Shown: piece by piece, positions 35,035-43,399 of the stretch
Numbering within the stretch: the stretch's first letter is position 1
How the letters are laid out: each line of letters opens with the position of its first letter
Assembly (NCBI GenBank): GCA_026707745.1
Contig: JAPOWG010000074.1
Location: 1 to 56,026 of the forward strand
DNA: 56,026 nucleotides
Source: Chloroflexota bacterium
GTDB lineage: Bacteria; Chloroflexota; Anaerolineae; Aggregatilineales; Phototrophicaceae
Reading direction: 5' to 3'
Made by a program: the position numbers and the translations under genes
The notes under the pieces: generated by a model
The model's input: the letters and a program-made list of their open reading frames with translations, nothing else
Told to the model about the DNA's origin: nothing
The model's database searches: none

Positions 35035-36123
35035 GTGACGGGAAAACTGGGCGTAGCGGTCATCGGTTGTGGCAAGGCTGGTCAAGCGCAGCTTCACTGG
35101 TTCGCCAGGCACGCCAAATGCGCGATCGCCGCCCTTTTCGATCCCCTGGCTGAAAAAGGGCGGCAAGCCGCCGCAGCCTATAACGCCCCCTTCCTGTCGA
35201 GCTGGCAAGCCGCGGCCAGCTATGACGGGGTGGACCTAGTGTCCTTGTGCGGCCCGGAGTCCGTACGCGCCGAACAAGCCATCTTCGCGCTTGAAAATGG
35301 CAAGCACGTGCTCTGTGAAAAGCCCTTCGCCAATACGCTTGATGAGTGCGATCAAATGATCGCTGCCGCCGAGCGCTGCGAGCGTATGTTGTTGGCTTAC
35401 TATAACATGCGCTTTCACCCTGTAGTTCACGCTGTGGACGAACATATCGATGCGATCGCTCCCGTTTACGCCGCTCGTTTCAGCTACACGCAATTCCGCA
35501 CCAATCTGAGTTGGCGGCACCGCATCGAACAGGGTGGTGGCGTTCTAAAGTCGCAAGGAGTGCATGCGATTGATCTCGCGCTTCGCTGGTTGGGGCCGGT
35601 CAATACCGTGTCCGGCGAAATGGCCATCATCCACGGCGGGCGCGAGGTGGAGGATTTCGCCCTGGTCAATCTGCGCTTGCAAAGTGGGGCCATCGCTGAG
35701 GTCTACACAGCTTACACCGACCGACAGCCGGAGGAAATGAGGGCGCAATTGCAGGGCATGCGGGGCAAACTGGAATTGCGCCTTAATCCGTACTTACCCG
35801 AGCGGAACGGCGTCTGGCTCAAACAAGCAGGCGCCACGCGGTGCATTGCCCTGCGACAAGCTTCCGAGATTGATCCGGTCTATCCGGGTCTGCTGGATTG
35901 TTCGGGAGCGGCGATCAAGCACCTGGTCGATCAACTCGCGGCTGGTCGGCCGTCGCCGCTCGATGGCCGCGCCGGGCGTCGGTCGATCGAGATCGTCCTG
36001 GCCGCTTACGAGTCGCAACGTCGCCGGACCAAGATCAAACTGCCCTTAGAATCATTTGAACTCGACTCGCTGGCCGACTGCTTTCCGCGCTTTTCCCCCG
36101 GCGATGGGCCATTGACGGAGTGA
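35035..36123 (+). CDS. Gfo/Idh/MocA family oxidoreductase
   Basis: A 362-residue sugar-type dehydrogenase. Rossmann fold VAVIGCGKAGQAQLHWFA at the start, C-E-K-P at about residues 99-102 with the catalytic Lys intact, and the GGGVLKSQGVHAIDLALRW stretch in the second domain. The start is GTG, preceded by GGAGG. It overlaps the next gene (GTGA), so this gene, the ribokinase-like gene, the broken nucleoside hydrolase and probably the cytosine deaminase form one operon. Confidence 0.92.
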   Translation: MTGKLGVAVIGCGKAGQAQLHWFARHAKCAIAALFDPLAEKGRQAAAAYNAPFLSSWQAAASYDGVDLVSLCGPESVRAEQAIFALENGKHVLCEKPFANTLDECDQMIAAAERCERMLLAYYNMRFHPVVHAVDEHIDAIAPVYAARFSYTQFRTNLSWRHRIEQGGGVLKSQGVHAIDLALRWLGPVNTVSGEMAIIHGGREVEDFALVNLRLQSGAIAEVYTAYTDRQPEEMRAQLQGMRGKLELRLNPYLPERNGVWLKQAGATRCIALRQASEIDPVYPGLLDCSGAAIKHLVDQLAAGRPSPLDGRAGRRSIEIVLAAYESQRRRTKIKLPLESFELDSLADCFPRFSPGDGPLTE

Positions 36124-37070
36124 ATAGCGACATGGACGGTACCGTAATTGTACTGGGCGGGCTCAACTTCGACCTCGTGATCCGAGGCAGCCGCATACCC
36201 GGCAAAGGCGAATCGGTCTTCGGAAAGAGCTTCCATACCTTTCCCGGCGGCAAGGGGGCCAATCAAGCGGTGCAACTGGCCCGGCTCGGGGTCCAAACCT
36301 GCATGCTTGGTCGTGTCGGGAACGACATCTACGGCGATCAGCTTGTCGCCAGTCTGGAGGAAAACGGCGTAATAACCGACGCCCTCATGCGCGATCCAGA
36401 ACTTGGAACCGGCAAGGGCTGGGTCTTCGTGGATGACGACGGCGACAACTATATTATCGTCCTGCCCGAAGCCAACATGAACTGGGCCAAACGCGATCTT
36501 GAAGCGCTGGGCCAACTGTTAAAGGGCGCGGCCTGCTTGCTCTGCCAGTTGGAAACGCCGGTGACGATCGTCGAGGCTTGTTTACGCGCGGCAAAGGATG
36601 CCGGCCTGTTGACAGTGCTCAATACCGCGCCGGCCACGAGTTTGCCCGCCGATCTCTTCAATCACGTCGACTTGCTCATACTCAACCAGACTGAAGCCGC
36701 CTTCTATGTTGGCCGCTCCGTCGGTGGCGCGGACCAGGCGCGAACGGCTGCCGAAGCCTTGCTGGCGAGAGGCTGTGGCGCCGTCGTGATCACGCTCGGC
36801 GACCAGGGCGCGGTCGCCGCCGACGGTTCCGGCGCCTGTCACTGCCATGCCTTTTCTGTGCGGGCAGTCGATGTCACCGCTGCCGGAGACTCGTTTTGCG
36901 CCGCCCTGGCCTACGCCTTATTACAGGGCGACGAACTTTGCGGCGCTTTGCAATTCGCCTGCGCCAGCGGCGCGCTGACTGTGACGCGCGAGGGGGCACA
37001 ACCTTCGCTGCCAAAATTGGCGGAAATCCGAGCATTCATAGAGAGCGGGAGGGCGCGACATGTCCGCTAA
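36120..37070 (+). CDS. Ribokinase-like PfkB kinase
   Basis: A 316-residue ribokinase-type kinase: first signature FPGGKGANQAVQLARLG, second signature DVTAAGDSFCAAL with the catalytic Asp. GTG at 36120 overlaps the stop of the previous gene by 4 bp. It likely phosphorylates ribose released by the nucleoside hydrolase encoded next, with which it overlaps by 11 bp. Confidence 0.9.
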   Translation: MNSDMDGTVIVLGGLNFDLVIRGSRIPGKGESVFGKSFHTFPGGKGANQAVQLARLGVQTCMLGRVGNDIYGDQLVASLEENGVITDALMRDPELGTGKGWVFVDDDGDNYIIVLPEANMNWAKRDLEALGQLLKGAACLLCQLETPVTIVEACLRAAKDAGLLTVLNTAPATSLPADLFNHVDLLILNQTEAAFYVGRSVGGADQARTAAEALLARGCGAVVITLGDQGAVAADGSGACHCHAFSVRAVDVTAAGDSFCAALAYALLQGDELCGALQFACASGALTVTREGAQPSLPKLAEIRAFIESGRARHVR

Positions 37071-38070
37071 GATCATTTTCGATACGGATATCGGCTGGAT
37101 GAACGACGACTGCATGGCCGCCATCTTCGCCTTGAAATCGCCCGATATCGAAGTGCTGGGCATCACGCCGGTCATGGGCAATTTCGATCTCAACTACGAA
37201 ATGGCTTGCGCCTTGCGCTTGCTGGAGATACTGGGACGCGAGGATGTTCCCGTCTGCCGCGGTTTCGACCGTCCGCTGCTTCACGAGCGCAGCCCATATG
37301 CCGACAAGGTTTGGGGGAAATGGGCCCTGCTGGAAGACGTGAAAAATATACCGCCCGGCATGCCACGGTTGCAGCCCGACCCACGGCACGCCGCGGTCTT
37401 CCTGGCCGAAACCGTCCTGGCTCATCCCGGCGAAGTAACCATCGTCGCCGTCGGTCCATTGACCAATGTGGCGGTAGCGCTGCGGATGAACCCCGAAATG
37501 GCGGGTCAGGTCAAGGAAATCGTGATCATGGGCGGCGCAATCGGGCGCTTGCCCCGGGGGCAAGGCAATATCACGCCGGCGGCGGAATTCAACTTTTGGG
37601 TAGATCCGGAAGCGGCGCATATCGTGCTCCATTCCGGGGCTAATATAACCTTGATGCCGCTCAATGTCTGTCGACGATCCTATTTCGCCAGATCCCTGTA
37701 CGACCGTATTGTCGATCCCGGGAGCGATCACCCGTAAGTCGCAGATCTGTTCAGACGCTATATCGGCCCGCGTTTTGACGATCCCGAGCTCGATCGCCGC
37801 GAGCCAGTTCTTTTCTACGGCGTCTTCGATCATGCTTGCCTCGCCTACGTCATTCGTCCAGAAATTTTCGATTTCGCGTCCATGTGCGTCGAGGTCAGCA
37901 TTCAGCGGGGGATGGACTACGGGACGTCTCACGGTTACGTCAAGGGCGGCTACGTCTCCGGGGAAGACGCCTTGCCGATCGACAGCAATCTCGAGCCGAT
38001 CCGGGTCGCCTACGACATGGATTTCGACGCCTTGGTCGAGCTTTATGTCTCCGCCTTGACCAGGCGCTAG
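37060..38070 (+). pseudogene. Nucleoside hydrolase interrupted by one in-frame stop codon
   Basis: The reading frame encodes 225 residues of a nucleoside hydrolase (D8-T-D-I-G, GPLTNVAVAL, VIMGGAI, EFNFWVDPEAAH) and then meets TAA at 37735. The same frame stays open to 38070 and continues the family (VADLFRRYIGPRFDD, VLFYGVFDHACLAYV, DYGTSHGYVKGG). A single C-to-T change of CAA would explain the stop. The full length would be 336 codons, close to normal. Either a recent nonsense mutation, a sequencing error, or programmed read-through. Without it the product lacks the C-terminal third and is likely inactive. Confidence 0.85.
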
Positions 38071-38099
38071 CGAACCGGCGGCATAGGCGGGAGGCGAAA

Positions 38100-38147
38100 A
38101 TGGATCAGAACATGGATCAGAAGATGGATCAGAAGATGGATCAATTG
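38100..38147 (+). repeat. 12-bp tandem repeat at the deaminase start codon
   Basis: Units ATGGATCAGAAC, ATGGATCAGAAG, ATGGATCAGAAG and ATGGATCAATTG. Each supplies an in-frame ATG, encoding MDQN, MDQK, MDQK, MDQL. Copy-number change would not shift the frame but would change start-codon number and distance to the ribosome site (GGGAGG). Confidence 0.85.
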
Positions 38148-38573
38148 ATGCGCGCGGCAATAGACGAGGCAAAGCGGGGACTGGCGGAAGGCGGCATCCC
38201 AATCGGTTCGGTCCTGGCGCTCGACGGTGCGATTGTCGGCCGCGGTCACAACCGGCGGGTGCAAAGCGGCAGCCCCGTGCTTCATGCGGAAATGGATTGC
38301 CTGGAAAATGCCGGGCGCCTCAGCGCGCGTGATTATCAACGGGCGACCTTGGTTACCACCTTGTCTCCCTGCGATATGTGCAGCGGCGCTATCTTGCTTT
38401 ACAAGATCCCCACGGTCGTCATCGGCGAAAACCGCAGTTTTCAAGGTCCCGAGGATTACTTGACCGCTCGCGGCGTACATTTGATCCAGCTTGATGACGA
38501 AGAATGCTACCAGCTGATGCAGGATTTCATTCGCGACAATCCCGCGCTTTGGAACGAGGACATCGGCGTCTAG
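38100..38573 (+). CDS. Cytosine deaminase of the yeast Fcy1 type
   Basis: A 157-residue zinc deaminase. Active-site residues are H62-A-E64 and P90-C91-D-M-C94. The whole body resembles yeast cytosine deaminase, including EGGIPIGSVL, GRGHNRRVQSGSPVLHAEMDCLENAGRL (given in parts), TLSPCDMCSGAI and a C-terminal WNEDIG like the yeast end. It is not the CodA type found in most bacteria. The 5' end is a 12-bp tandem repeat with an ATG in each of four units (38100-38147) plus one more at 38148. It would convert cytosine, released by nucleoside hydrolases, to uracil. Confidence 0.88.
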   Translation: MDQNMDQKMDQKMDQLMRAAIDEAKRGLAEGGIPIGSVLALDGAIVGRGHNRRVQSGSPVLHAEMDCLENAGRLSARDYQRATLVTTLSPCDMCSGAILLYKIPTVVIGENRSFQGPEDYLTARGVHLIQLDDEECYQLMQDFIRDNPALWNEDIGV

Positions 38574-38611
38574 CCGTAACAAGGGCGACGTTTTGCGAAC
38601 GAGGCGGCAAG

Positions 38612-38641
38612 TTGCCGCTGCGGGCAATTCCCTGTTATACT
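38612..38641 (+). promoter_or_regulatory. Sigma70-type promoter of the Rbs-type importer operon
   Basis: TTGCCG (38612-38617), 18-bp spacer, TATACT (38636-38641). The leader is about 140 bp. A TTTGTCTTGCAAAA box at 38757 differs in two bases from the IclR-cluster operator box but lies close to the start codon, and may be chance. Confidence 0.55.
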
Positions 38642-38785
38642 GCTAGCTAAACAAATTAGGGTCCGGTCGCACGGCGTATCGTCCAAGCGCGAACCGGGGC
38701 AAGCGCGCGCCTCTGGCCTGTCGATTGTTCAGTTGCCCCATGCATACTTAAGATTCTTTGTCTTGCAAAATGCTTGGTCAATAAC

Positions 38786-40276
38786 ATGTCTCGATCCATC
38801 CTCGAAATGCGAGGAATTACCAAGATCTTCCCTGGCGTCGTCGCGCTTGACGAGGTCGATTTGGATGTCGCGCGGGGCGAAGTCCACGCTGTTGTTGGCG
38901 AAAACGGCGCGGGCAAGTCCACCTTGATGAAGATCCTTTCCGGCGCCTATGAACGCGACGCCGGATCCATTTTCTTGAACGGCCAGCCGGCTGATATCAG
39001 CGCGCCCGCCGATGCCATTCGACAAGGCATCGGTATTGTCTATCAAGACCTGCCCCTGGTGCCGTCGCTCACGGTGCTGGCCAATATCTACCTGGGCCGG
39101 GAAGAAACGGGGCGCCTGGGCAGGATTGATCGCGCGCGTCATCTGTCCAGATATGAGCGGCTTTGTGACAGCTTCGGCATCTACCTGCCGCCAGACAGCC
39201 GCATCCGCGACTTAACCGTCGCCGAACGTCAGTTAGTCGAGATTCTGAAGGTGCTTGATCGCGATGCCCAGGTCATCGTCATGGACGAGCCCACAGCGAC
39301 CCTGGACCAGAATGCCAAACAGGCGCTCTTCCAAACGGTGCGTCAGTTGCAGGCAGCGGGCAAGTCCTTTATTTTCATCACCCATTTTATCGACGAGATA
39401 TTCGAGATCGCCGACCGGGTGACCGTGTTGAAGGACGGCTGCCGCGTCGACACCCTCGAGATTGACCAGACCAGGCCGCAAGAAGTGGTGGCGCTGATGA
39501 TCGGGCATTCGCCGCGAGAGATGTTTCCCGACAAGACCGGGGCAGCCAGCAGCACGCCCATCCTCCAGTTGCGAGGGATCTGGATCAACGCCCGCATTCG
39601 CGACTTTTCGATGACACTGCATCAGGGCGAGATCCTGGGCTTGACCGGCCTGGTCGGCAGCGGTTGCAGCGATATCGTCAATCTGATCATCGGCAACCTC
39701 GCCTATGATCGCGGCGCCGTCCTGCTTGATGGCGCGCCGACGCGCATCTCGTCGCCCTACGAAGCCATCAAACGCGGTATCTGTCTGCTGCCGAGCGACC
39801 GCAAAGGAAGCGGCTTGCTGCTGGACTTTGAACTGGCGAAAAACGTAAGTCTGTCATCGATCGAAAAAATCTCGCCGCGGCAGGTGATTCAGTTCCAGCG
39901 CGAGCGCCGGATCGCCGCCCAATTCATCGAGAAACTACGCATCGTCACGCCCTCCGCCCGACAGCGCGTGCGCAATCTGAGCGGCGGCAACCAGCAGAAA
40001 GTGGTATTGGCGCGCATGCTGCGCACCGACGCCCGCATCTTGATCCTCGATGAACCAACGCAGGGTATTGATGTGCGCGCCAAGGAAGAGATCTTCCTCT
40101 TGATGCGCCAGTTGGCCGATCAGGGCAAAGCCATCTTGTTCATCTCATCGGAATTCAAAGAGATCGCCGGCGTCGCCGATCGCGGCATCGTCCTGCGCAA
40201 CGGCGCCATTACCGCCGCGCTGGATCGCAACGACATCAGCGAGACGCGCCTGGTGGCTGCGGCCACCATGCTTTAA
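38786..40276 (+). CDS. Sugar ABC importer ATPase, RbsA-like
   Basis: A 496-residue protein with two nucleotide-binding domains. Walker [10 protein letters not shown] and a first-domain signature replaced by LTVAERQL; Walker B VIVMDEPTATLD; second domain GLVGSGCSD and signature LSGGNQQKV with LILDEPTQGID. ATG at 38786 is preferred to an upstream TTG. Followed 12 bp later by the permease and then by a binding-protein gene, giving a complete ribose/xylose-type (CUT2) importer in an unusual order with the ATPase first. Confidence 0.94.
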   Translation: MSRSILEMRGITKIFPGVVALDEVDLDVARGEVHAVVGENGAGKSTLMKILSGAYERDAGSIFLNGQPADISAPADAIRQGIGIVYQDLPLVPSLTVLANIYLGREETGRLGRIDRARHLSRYERLCDSFGIYLPPDSRIRDLTVAERQLVEILKVLDRDAQVIVMDEPTATLDQNAKQALFQTVRQLQAAGKSFIFITHFIDEIFEIADRVTVLKDGCRVDTLEIDQTRPQEVVALMIGHSPREMFPDKTGAASSTPILQLRGIWINARIRDFSMTLHQGEILGLTGLVGSGCSDIVNLIIGNLAYDRGAVLLDGAPTRISSPYEAIKRGICLLPSDRKGSGLLLDFELAKNVSLSSIEKISPRQVIQFQRERRIAAQFIEKLRIVTPSARQRVRNLSGGNQQKVVLARMLRTDARILILDEPTQGIDVRAKEEIFLLMRQLADQGKAILFISSEFKEIAGVADRGIVLRNGAITAALDRNDISETRLVAAATML

Positions 40277-40288
40277 TCAGGAGCGTTT

Positions 40289-41263
40289 ATGACGATCAAG
40301 CGACAACAGGAGGCGCAAGGCCGGCTTTCGGCCTTGGTCAAAGCGCTCTCCTTACAAAACATGGCCATCGTCTATGTCTTCATTATCTTGTGCATCGTCC
40401 TGGCATTGTCTTCCGACGCCTTCTTGCGTCCGCGCAATATCATCAACATCATCCGCCAGGCGTCGGTTGTCGGCGTTCTGGCGATTGGCATGACCTTTCT
40501 CCTGTCGACCGCTCAATTCGATCTGGCGGTGGGCGCGCAAGCGGGCTTCACCGGGGTGGTCATCCTCTTGCTGATCCCGGTCATCGGCTTCATTCCCGCT
40601 TTGCTCTCCTCGCTTGGCATCGCCGTCCTCATCGGTTTGATCACCGGCGCCATCATCACCAAGATCGGCGTCAACTCGCTGGTGACAACCTTGGGCACCC
40701 TGTCCATCATCAAGGGTTTGCTGCTGGTGCTAACCGACGGCCGCATCCTGCGCGGCGCGACGCCGGAATTGCGCTGGTTCGGCAGTGGCGAAATCTTGTC
40801 CATTCCCTTTCCCGTCATCGCGTTCCTGGGTTTGGGCATCCTGGGTGAATTCGTTTTGAACTATACCCGCTACGGGCGCTATCTGCTGGCGATCGGCGGC
40901 AATAGAGAAGCCAGCAAACTGGCAGGATTGCGCGTCGACGAGATCATCATCAGCGCCTTCGTTCTCAGTTCGATTTGCGCCACGATTGGCGGCATCATCT
41001 TGCTGGGCCGCATCTATTCGGCGTCGCCCTTGGGCGGCGTGGGTACGGAGTTCATCGCGATCACGGCGGCTGTGCTGGGCGGCACCAGCATCTTCGGCGG
41101 AGAGGGCAGCGTATGGAAGACGGTGGTCGCCGTCCTGCTGCTGCAAGTGCTCGGCAACGGCTTCAATCTCTTGAATATCGGCGCGAATTATCAGGAGTTG
41201 ATACAGGGCTTTATCATGATCGGCGCCGTCGCGCTCTATACCTATCAGCGCCGTCGACAATAG
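40289..41263 (+). CDS. Sugar ABC importer permease, RbsC-like
   Basis: A 324-residue membrane protein with about ten helices. Characteristic family stretches: FLSTAQFDLAVGAQAGFTGVV, KIGVNSLVTTLGTLSIIKG, AIGGNREASKLAGLRVDEI and GGTSIFGGEGSVWKTVVAVL. AGGAG lies 6 bp before the ATG. It pairs with the ATPase upstream and the binding protein at 41442. Confidence 0.94.
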   Translation: MTIKRQQEAQGRLSALVKALSLQNMAIVYVFIILCIVLALSSDAFLRPRNIINIIRQASVVGVLAIGMTFLLSTAQFDLAVGAQAGFTGVVILLLIPVIGFIPALLSSLGIAVLIGLITGAIITKIGVNSLVTTLGTLSIIKGLLLVLTDGRILRGATPELRWFGSGEILSIPFPVIAFLGLGILGEFVLNYTRYGRYLLAIGGNREASKLAGLRVDEIIISAFVLSSICATIGGIILLGRIYSASPLGGVGTEFIAITAAVLGGTSIFGGEGSVWKTVVAVLLLQVLGNGFNLLNIGANYQELIQGFIMIGAVALYTYQRRRQ

Positions 41264-41310
41264 CCGCGGGGCGCGCAAACGACGAAAAGATCCCGGGAAT
41301 GTCGCGCGCG
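41264..41310 (+). repeat. Dispersed intergenic repeat, copy 3 (diverged)
   Basis: CCGCGGGGCGCGCAAACG, then ACGAAAAGATCCCGGGAATG, TCGCGC. It resembles the copies at 45505 and 50584 (shared core CGAAAAG, TCCC, GAATGTCGCGC). It lies between the permease and binding-protein genes. Confidence 0.5.
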
Positions 41311-41441
41311 CAAGATTGCAAACCCTCTCGTTGCTGGAGCAGCACGCTTGACATGAACAGAGGAGAAAGGAGACCCTATAGGAAGAGCGCATAATCGAGT
41401 GAATATCTGTTCGATGAGTAGACTTTTTTGGGAGAAGAATC

Positions 41442-42497
41442 ATGAAAATGCGTAAATTCATGCTAGCCTGCGCGCTATTGCTGTTTGTGCCTTTGCTGAT
41501 ACTGCCGGGCGCGGCTTTTGCGGACGACGAGGACGATGCGGAAATGGAGATGGAAGACGTTGATCTGTCCTTCCTCTTTGAACTGGGCGAGAACGGCATG
41601 CCCATCATGTCGCCCTATGAGACCACCGACAGCTATCTGATCGGCGTATCGCAGATCGGCAACAACTTCCCCTTCGTGGTCGCCATGGTGGAAGGTTCCG
41701 ATCAAGCGGCGGAAGACATGGGCTTCGAGCAGATCCTGACCGATGCCCAATTTGATGTACAAAAGCAGATCACGCAACTGGAAGACATCATCGCCCTGGA
41801 GCCCGACGGCATCGTGCTGGTCGCCCTGGACGCCGAAGCTGTCATTCCACAGCTGGAAGCAGCGGTGGCTGCCGATATCGCCGTGCTGACCTGTTGGAAC
41901 GACCTTGGCGGGCCGCCCCGCGCCAATTATGAAGGCAGCGTCAGCTTGATCGGCGTTGACGAAGTCCAAACCGGGCGCGACGTCGCGCAGTTCGTGCTTG
42001 AGTTGCTGCCCGATGGCGGGCAAGTCGCCATTGTTGAAGGGGCCGCCGGTTTCCAGGCTTCTATCGAACGCTCCGAGGGATTTGTCGAGGCGCTGGAAGC
42101 AAATCCCGACATCGAAATCGTGGCTTCGCAACCGGGCAACTGGACGCGTGAAGATTCCCTGGCCGTCACCGAAAACTTCATCCAGGCCTATCCGGATATC
42201 GACTTGATCTATGCCCATGACGACAACATGGCGATGGGCGTGGTTTCCGCCCTGCGCGATGCCGACCTGCTGGCCGATGTGCGCGTGATCGGCATTGGCG
42301 GCAGCGTTGAAGGCCTGGAATCGATCGCCAACGGCGAACTCTATGGCACCGTCTTCGATTCGCCACGGGCGGCCGCCTACGTTTGCTCCAAAGCCCTGAT
42401 CGCTCACCTCGAAGGCGCCGAGATCCCCAGCGATATCTTCCTGCCGCGTCCGATCGTGACCAAAGAAAACGTGGCAGACTTCGAAGGCGAATGGTAG
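41442..42497 (+). CDS. Periplasmic sugar-binding protein of the RbsB type
   Basis: A 351-residue family 4 (RbsB/PF13407) binding protein. The signal peptide (1-27, cut after AFA) has no lipobox Cys. It is followed by a very acidic, Met-containing stretch (DDEDDAEMEMEDVDLSFL). Binding-protein landmarks: IGVSQIGNNFPFVVAM, DVQKQITQLEDIIALEPDGI, EVQTGRDVAQFV and YAHDDNMAMGVVSALR. Good ribosome site (GGGAGAA) before the ATG. It serves the importer encoded just upstream. Confidence 0.93.
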   Translation: MKMRKFMLACALLLFVPLLILPGAAFADDEDDAEMEMEDVDLSFLFELGENGMPIMSPYETTDSYLIGVSQIGNNFPFVVAMVEGSDQAAEDMGFEQILTDAQFDVQKQITQLEDIIALEPDGIVLVALDAEAVIPQLEAAVAADIAVLTCWNDLGGPPRANYEGSVSLIGVDEVQTGRDVAQFVLELLPDGGQVAIVEGAAGFQASIERSEGFVEALEANPDIEIVASQPGNWTREDSLAVTENFIQAYPDIDLIYAHDDNMAMGVVSALRDADLLADVRVIGIGGSVEGLESIANGELYGTVFDSPRAAAYVCSKALIAHLEGAEIPSDIFLPRPIVTKENVADFEGEW

Positions 42498-42514
42498 CGA
42501 GCGCGCCGTTCCCG

Positions 42515-42546
42515 GAGGATGGCCGGCTTTGGCGCCGGCTATCCTC
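42515..42546 (+). terminator. Hairpin after the RbsB-like gene
   Basis: GAGGATGGCCGGC, loop TTTGGC, GCCGGCTATCCTC: 13 bp counting a G-U pair. No T run follows, so it may be an mRNA-stabilising hairpin rather than a strong terminator. Confidence 0.5.
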
Positions 42547-42591
42547 TGTCAAACGGGGAAGCGCCGCGCGCTAGCGGAGGGAGAATAGATC

Positions 42592-43395
42592 ATGCCCAAT
42601 TGCGGTCCCTTTCGCCGGATGGTCATTCTGGGCGACAGCAACTCCTATGGCATGTGCGCGCACGAGCCGCGCAACGAATGGAATCAAGTACTCGCCTACT
42701 GGCTGCGGCACTTCCAGGACGTGCCCCTGGAAGTCTTCAACCGTGGTTTGCCGGCGGAAGTTATTTCTCCGCGCTGCCCGGGCTATGCCGATTCGGCCAA
42801 GCCCAGCCTGATGGAGCGCTACCAGCGGCACTGCATCGACCTGGATCCGGATCTGGTTGTGGTAGCGCAAAGCTTGAACGATATGCGCGCCGGCATGCCG
42901 CTGCAAGAGTACATTGCGGATCTGGGCGCAATCGTTGCCGACATTCAGGCGCGGACCGCCGCCTTGGTGGTCATGCCCGGCGTCTATCATCAGATCCATG
43001 GCCGGGGCGTGAACGACCCGGCGCTGTACCCGACTTGGTCGCGCTGGAATGACCTGGACGCCCATGCCTACAACCACGCGATCGGCTTGCTCGCGGCCCA
43101 ACTCGGCGCCTTGTATGTCGATACACGCGCCGTTTTCGCCGGCGCGGATTGGACCTTGCATTCGGATTGCTGTCATCTCAACGACCTGGGGCAGGTCTTG
43201 ATGGGCAACGCCCTCTTCCAGGTCATCGCCACCCACTGCGCCGGGATCGCGGACAAGACCATGCGCATCATGAATGAAGAAGCGGTATCGATCCTCAATA
43301 CCGGCGGCGCCGACACGGACGAGGAAATTCAAGCGCTCTGGAGCGAGGCTTTAGATCGATTCACGATTGAATTTGATGACGAATTGAAGAAGTGA
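42592..43395 (+). CDS. SGNH/GDSL hydrolase, copy 1
   Basis: A 267-residue SGNH-fold esterase. Block I has the nucleophile Ser16 (ILGDSNSYG); block III Asn is N96 (SLNDMR); block V gives D192-x-x-H195 (SDCCHLNDLG). No signal peptide, so intracellular. The gene follows the Rbs-type importer and is 4 bp upstream of a close paralogue. Likely removes acyl groups from the imported sugar (inference). Confidence 0.88.
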   Translation: MPNCGPFRRMVILGDSNSYGMCAHEPRNEWNQVLAYWLRHFQDVPLEVFNRGLPAEVISPRCPGYADSAKPSLMERYQRHCIDLDPDLVVVAQSLNDMRAGMPLQEYIADLGAIVADIQARTAALVVMPGVYHQIHGRGVNDPALYPTWSRWNDLDAHAYNHAIGLLAAQLGALYVDTRAVFAGADWTLHSDCCHLNDLGQVLMGNALFQVIATHCAGIADKTMRIMNEEAVSILNTGGADTDEEIQALWSEALDRFTIEFDDELKK

Positions 43396-43399
43396 CGGG

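Noticed and set aside
38757..38770. TTTGTCTTGCAAAA as a third IclR-cluster operator
   Set aside because: Two mismatches to the box, no tandem partner, and far from the predicted -10 element, so chance is likely.
41475..42407. 310-codon minus-strand frame
   Set aside because: Antisense to the RbsB-like gene, which has a signal peptide and family motifs.
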